From positions 558,001-622,000 of the forward strand of contig NZ_JBDPGJ010000002.1 in the NCBI RefSeq assembly GCF_040839445.1: a stretch of DNA of 64,000 nucleotides. The letters run 5' to 3'. Both the position numbers and the translations under genes were made by a program. The notes beneath the pieces are model-generated. The model was not told the origin of the DNA, did not search any database, and was given only the letters and a program-made list of their open reading frames with translations. Within the stretch, counting starts at the first letter, position 1. Each line of letters starts with the position of its first letter. The stretch is from Aquibium pacificus. Lineage in GTDB: Bacteria > Pseudomonadota > Alphaproteobacteria > Rhizobiales > Rhizobiaceae. Shown here one piece after another: positions 62,274-64,000 of this stretch.

Positions 62274-62812
62274 AATGGCCTAGCGAGCAGTTCACTCCTT
62301 GGGCAGTCGCGTGGACGACAATTATTTCCAATATCACCCTGATAGCGGCGCTCGTCATAGCGTACTGGACATATGTGCAAAGCGCAGAGAACAGCCAGAA
62401 GGACAAATCACTCGAGTATGTCGCCGACTTCAATAGGGACGACATGCTGGAGGCGAGGAATGTAGTCTACCGGGTTTGGAAAGATTTCGACTTCAAGAAG
62501 AAAGCGCCCGGCGGTTCACGAGAGGTCATTTATGCGATTGTCGAGCGGGTGACGGCAGACCATGATCAACACGGGCCTGAGAAATCGATAAAAACCGCCA
62601 TCATCAACATCTCCACATTCTTCGATAGCGCTTCGGTGTGCGCCAGGACGGAGGTCTGCGATGGGGGGATACTTCAGACGCAGCTCGGTCCCTATGCAAG
62701 ATCATTCTATTGTCTCTATGCCGAGTGGATTGCCGCGGAACAGGCTCAATACAACCTTCCGGCCCTCGGTAGCGGTATGATAGAACTCGCTGAAAACGAG
62801 GGGAGTTGTTAG
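62267..62812 (+). CDS. Membrane-anchored protein with cytoplasmic domain (DUF4760-like)
   Basis: An 181-residue protein with one membrane helix near the N terminus (about 13-41) and a soluble domain (EYVADFNRDDMLEARNVVYRVWKDF) that resembles DUF4760-type proteins. It starts seven bases before the end of the secreted-protein gene. The stop codon lies in the junction with an IS end at about 62810, so the native C terminus may have been changed. Confidence 0.55.
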   Translation: MLKWPSEQFTPWAVAWTTIISNITLIAALVIAYWTYVQSAENSQKDKSLEYVADFNRDDMLEARNVVYRVWKDFDFKKKAPGGSREVIYAIVERVTADHDQHGPEKSIKTAIINISTFFDSASVCARTEVCDGGILQTQLGPYARSFYCLYAEWIAAEQAQYNLPALGSGMIELAENEGSC

Positions 62813-63264
62813 GCCGTGTGGACGGAATTGATCAAGATGAAGCCGGCGGAGAGGGCGACGAAGGATGCGAAATTTCGCCTTGCCTTCTCGCAGCGTAGGG
62901 CGACGCGCTTGAAGCGCTTGATCTTGCCGACGGCCTGCTCGATGCGGGCGCGGCCTTTGTAGAGCGTCCTGGCGAAGAAGGCCGGCTTGTCCTTCTCGTT
63001 GGCCTTGTGTGGAATGACGAGAATGATGCCGCGATCCCGCGCCGCCCGGCGGTTGGCCTTGCTGGCGTAGCCCTTGTCGCCGATCGCCGCGCGCGGCTCG
63101 ACCTCGGGACCGAGCCCGAGCAGGATCGGGAAGTGCGGCGCGTCGCCCTTCTCGCCGCCGGTCAGGTCGAATGCGATGGGATGGCCGTCGAAGTCTGTCT
63201 TCAGGTGGATTTTGGTGGAGAAGCCACCGCGCGAGCGGCCGAGCGCCTGACCGTGCTGCCCCCT
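62809..63264 (-). pseudogene. IS5-family (IS427-like) transposase, C-terminal fragment
   Basis: The frame reads QHGQALGRSRGGFSTKIHLK, then AAIGDKGYASKAN and KGRARIEQAVGKIKRFKR, ending SAGFILINSVHTA. These are the second Asp and the Glu of the DDE triad; the first Asp and the N-terminal half are missing. The 5' side is cut at about 63264 by the IS110-like element. The stop codon (62809-62811) lies at the element end. Confidence 0.78.
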
Positions 63265-64000
63265 TTATGGATGGCCCGCCCCTCCCGCCGAAGCCTGTGT
63301 GTAGGATGTCGGTGTTCAAGAGAGGAAGGAGCGGACCATGAGCATTGTGATCCTTGGCATCGACCTAGGCAAGAACAGCTGCAGTGTCGTCGGCCTGGAC
63401 GAAAGCGGAAAGGTCGTCATTCGACGGCGAATGCGACGCGAGGGGGTGATCGCGTTCGCTACAAAGCTGTCGCCCTGCATCATGGCGATGGAAGCCTGCT
63501 GCGGTGCACATCACATGGGGCGATCGCTGGCGGCACTGGGCCATCAGGTCCGTTTAATGTCTCCGGAATATGTGCGCCCTTATGTGAAGGCTCAAAAGAA
63601 CGATGACCGCGATGCTGAGGCGATCGCCGAATCGGCGACGCGACCCACCATGCGCTTCGTCGAGCTCAAGAGCGAAGAGCAGTTCGACGTTCAAGCCCTG
63701 AATCGAGTGCGTGACCGCCTGGTCAGTGAACGCACCTCGTTGACCAATCAGATCAGGAGCCTGCTTTTGGAGCGCGGGCACGTCGTGGCCCAGGGTCACG
63801 CCCGGCTGCGTCTTTCGCTGAGTGAACTGCTTGACAACGGCGGCGACGCGCTGAGCCGACGGATGGCGTTCCTACTCGAGGACATGCGTTCGCGCTGGGA
63901 AGAGCTGGACCGCCGCATCGCGGCCTTTGACGCCGAGTTCGCAACCATGGCGCGGACCGACGACCGCGCCCGGCGACTGACAGGCATTCCCGGCATCGGA
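63265..64000. mobile_element. IS110-family element (left part)
   Basis: The element begins within the IS5-type fragment somewhere between about 63262 and 63280; its exact end is not visible. The start of its transposase follows, and the right end is outside the window. IS110 elements lack terminal inverted repeats, which agrees with the absence of such repeats here. Confidence 0.6.
63338..64000 (+). CDS. IS110-family transposase (partial, runs off window)
   Basis: At least 221 residues. The DEDD catalytic residues are visible: Asp in ILGIDLGKNSC near 9, Glu in MAMEACCGAHHMG near 63, and the pair in QKNDDRDAEAIAE near 105-112. A coiled coil near 150-205 follows, and the frame is open at the window end in LTGIPGIG, the start of the transposase_20 domain. 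ATG 63338 has GAGGAAGGAG upstream. Confidence 0.92.
   Translation, partial: MSIVILGIDLGKNSCSVVGLDESGKVVIRRRMRREGVIAFATKLSPCIMAMEACCGAHHMGRSLAALGHQVRLMSPEYVRPYVKAQKNDDRDAEAIAESATRPTMRFVELKSEEQFDVQALNRVRDRLVSERTSLTNQIRSLLLERGHVVAQGHARLRLSLSELLDNGGDALSRRMAFLLEDMRSRWEELDRRIAAFDAEFATMARTDDRARRLTGIPGIG

Larger units (their letters stand above)
57940..64000. mobile_element. Genomic island or remnant at tRNA-Ser (left part)
   Basis: Directly after the tRNA the content changes to IS fragments, an integrase remnant and unfamiliar cargo, with lower GC in about 59.6-62.8 kb. The far end is outside the window and the matching attachment repeat cannot be seen. The stretches 57940-58124 and 58503-58645 hold no gene that I can support. 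Confidence 0.6.

Noticed and set aside
62702..63319. 205-codon minus-strand frame starting at 63319
   Set aside because: It is out of phase with the transposase fragment, which reads correctly in the neighbouring frame (62809-63264).
63007..63606. 199-codon plus-strand frame across the IS junction
   Set aside because: It is antisense of the IS5-type fragment and then out of frame with the IS110 transposase.

Overview
The window is GC-rich, densely coded chromosomal DNA of an alphaproteobacterium. It most resembles a Hyphomicrobiales member of the Phyllobacteriaceae/Mesorhizobium type. The evidence is the atpHAGDC operon without atpB/E, the leuS-lptE pair, the rplU-rpmA-GNAT-obgE-proB-proA-nadD-rsfS-rlmH-envC-ctpA block, a BA14K protein, an L21 with a helix-hairpin-helix tail, and CTTGAC-N17-CTATAT-type promoters. 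This placement comes from gene content and order, not from a database search.

Region 1 (1-12.6 kb) is an accessory stress / low-oxygen block. It holds a partial cytochrome b561, a ChrB-type protein followed by decayed remnants of chrA and of a long ribosome-hibernation factor (HPF/RaiA), a frameshifted DUF2267 gene, a helix-hairpin-helix protein, a DUF3775 protein, a phosphoribosyltransferase, a triple-BON protein, a short glucan phosphorylase, a PRPP synthetase, an APH-like kinase, an FtsH protease and a BA14K protein. Four FNR/FixK-type sites (TTGAT-N4-ATCAA or TTGAT-N4-GTCAA) lie at 2308, 5172, 5689 and 11963 in front of these transcription units, so I read the block as one anaerobically controlled regulon that is partly decaying.

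Region 2 (12.6-19 kb) is a surface-glycan cluster: galE, divergent from two methyltransferases, a GtrA flippase-like protein, a family 2 glycosyltransferase and a large multi-spanning membrane protein. Region 3 (19-28.3 kb) has an aromatic-ring FAD monooxygenase, msrB, and a MoxR ATPase whose usual VWA-protein partner is separated from it by a P450, a GNAT, a haloalkane dehalogenase and a VapBC/FitAB-type toxin-antitoxin pair.

Region 4 (28.3-57.9 kb) is mostly conserved core: leuS, lptE, an acyltransferase, a hydratase, transaldolase, priA, the ATP synthase F1 operon with its terminator, rppH, a divergent polysaccharide deacetylase, ctpA, envC, rlmH, rsfS, nadD, proA, proB, obgE, rpmA, rplU and a tRNA-Ser(CGA) gene. 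Several short palindromic repeats sit in its gaps.

Region 5 (57.94 kb to the end) is a genomic island or its remnant placed directly after the tRNA-Ser. It has an internally deleted IS, an N-terminally truncated tyrosine integrase, and a lower-GC cargo module. The cargo is two translationally coupled, exported ClpP-fold proteins, one with a Ser/His motif and one with both residues replaced, facing a small secreted cysteine-containing protein and a membrane-anchored protein. The island then runs into an IS5-type transposase fragment interrupted by an IS110-family element that leaves the window. The cargo module is the best candidate here for an undescribed system.
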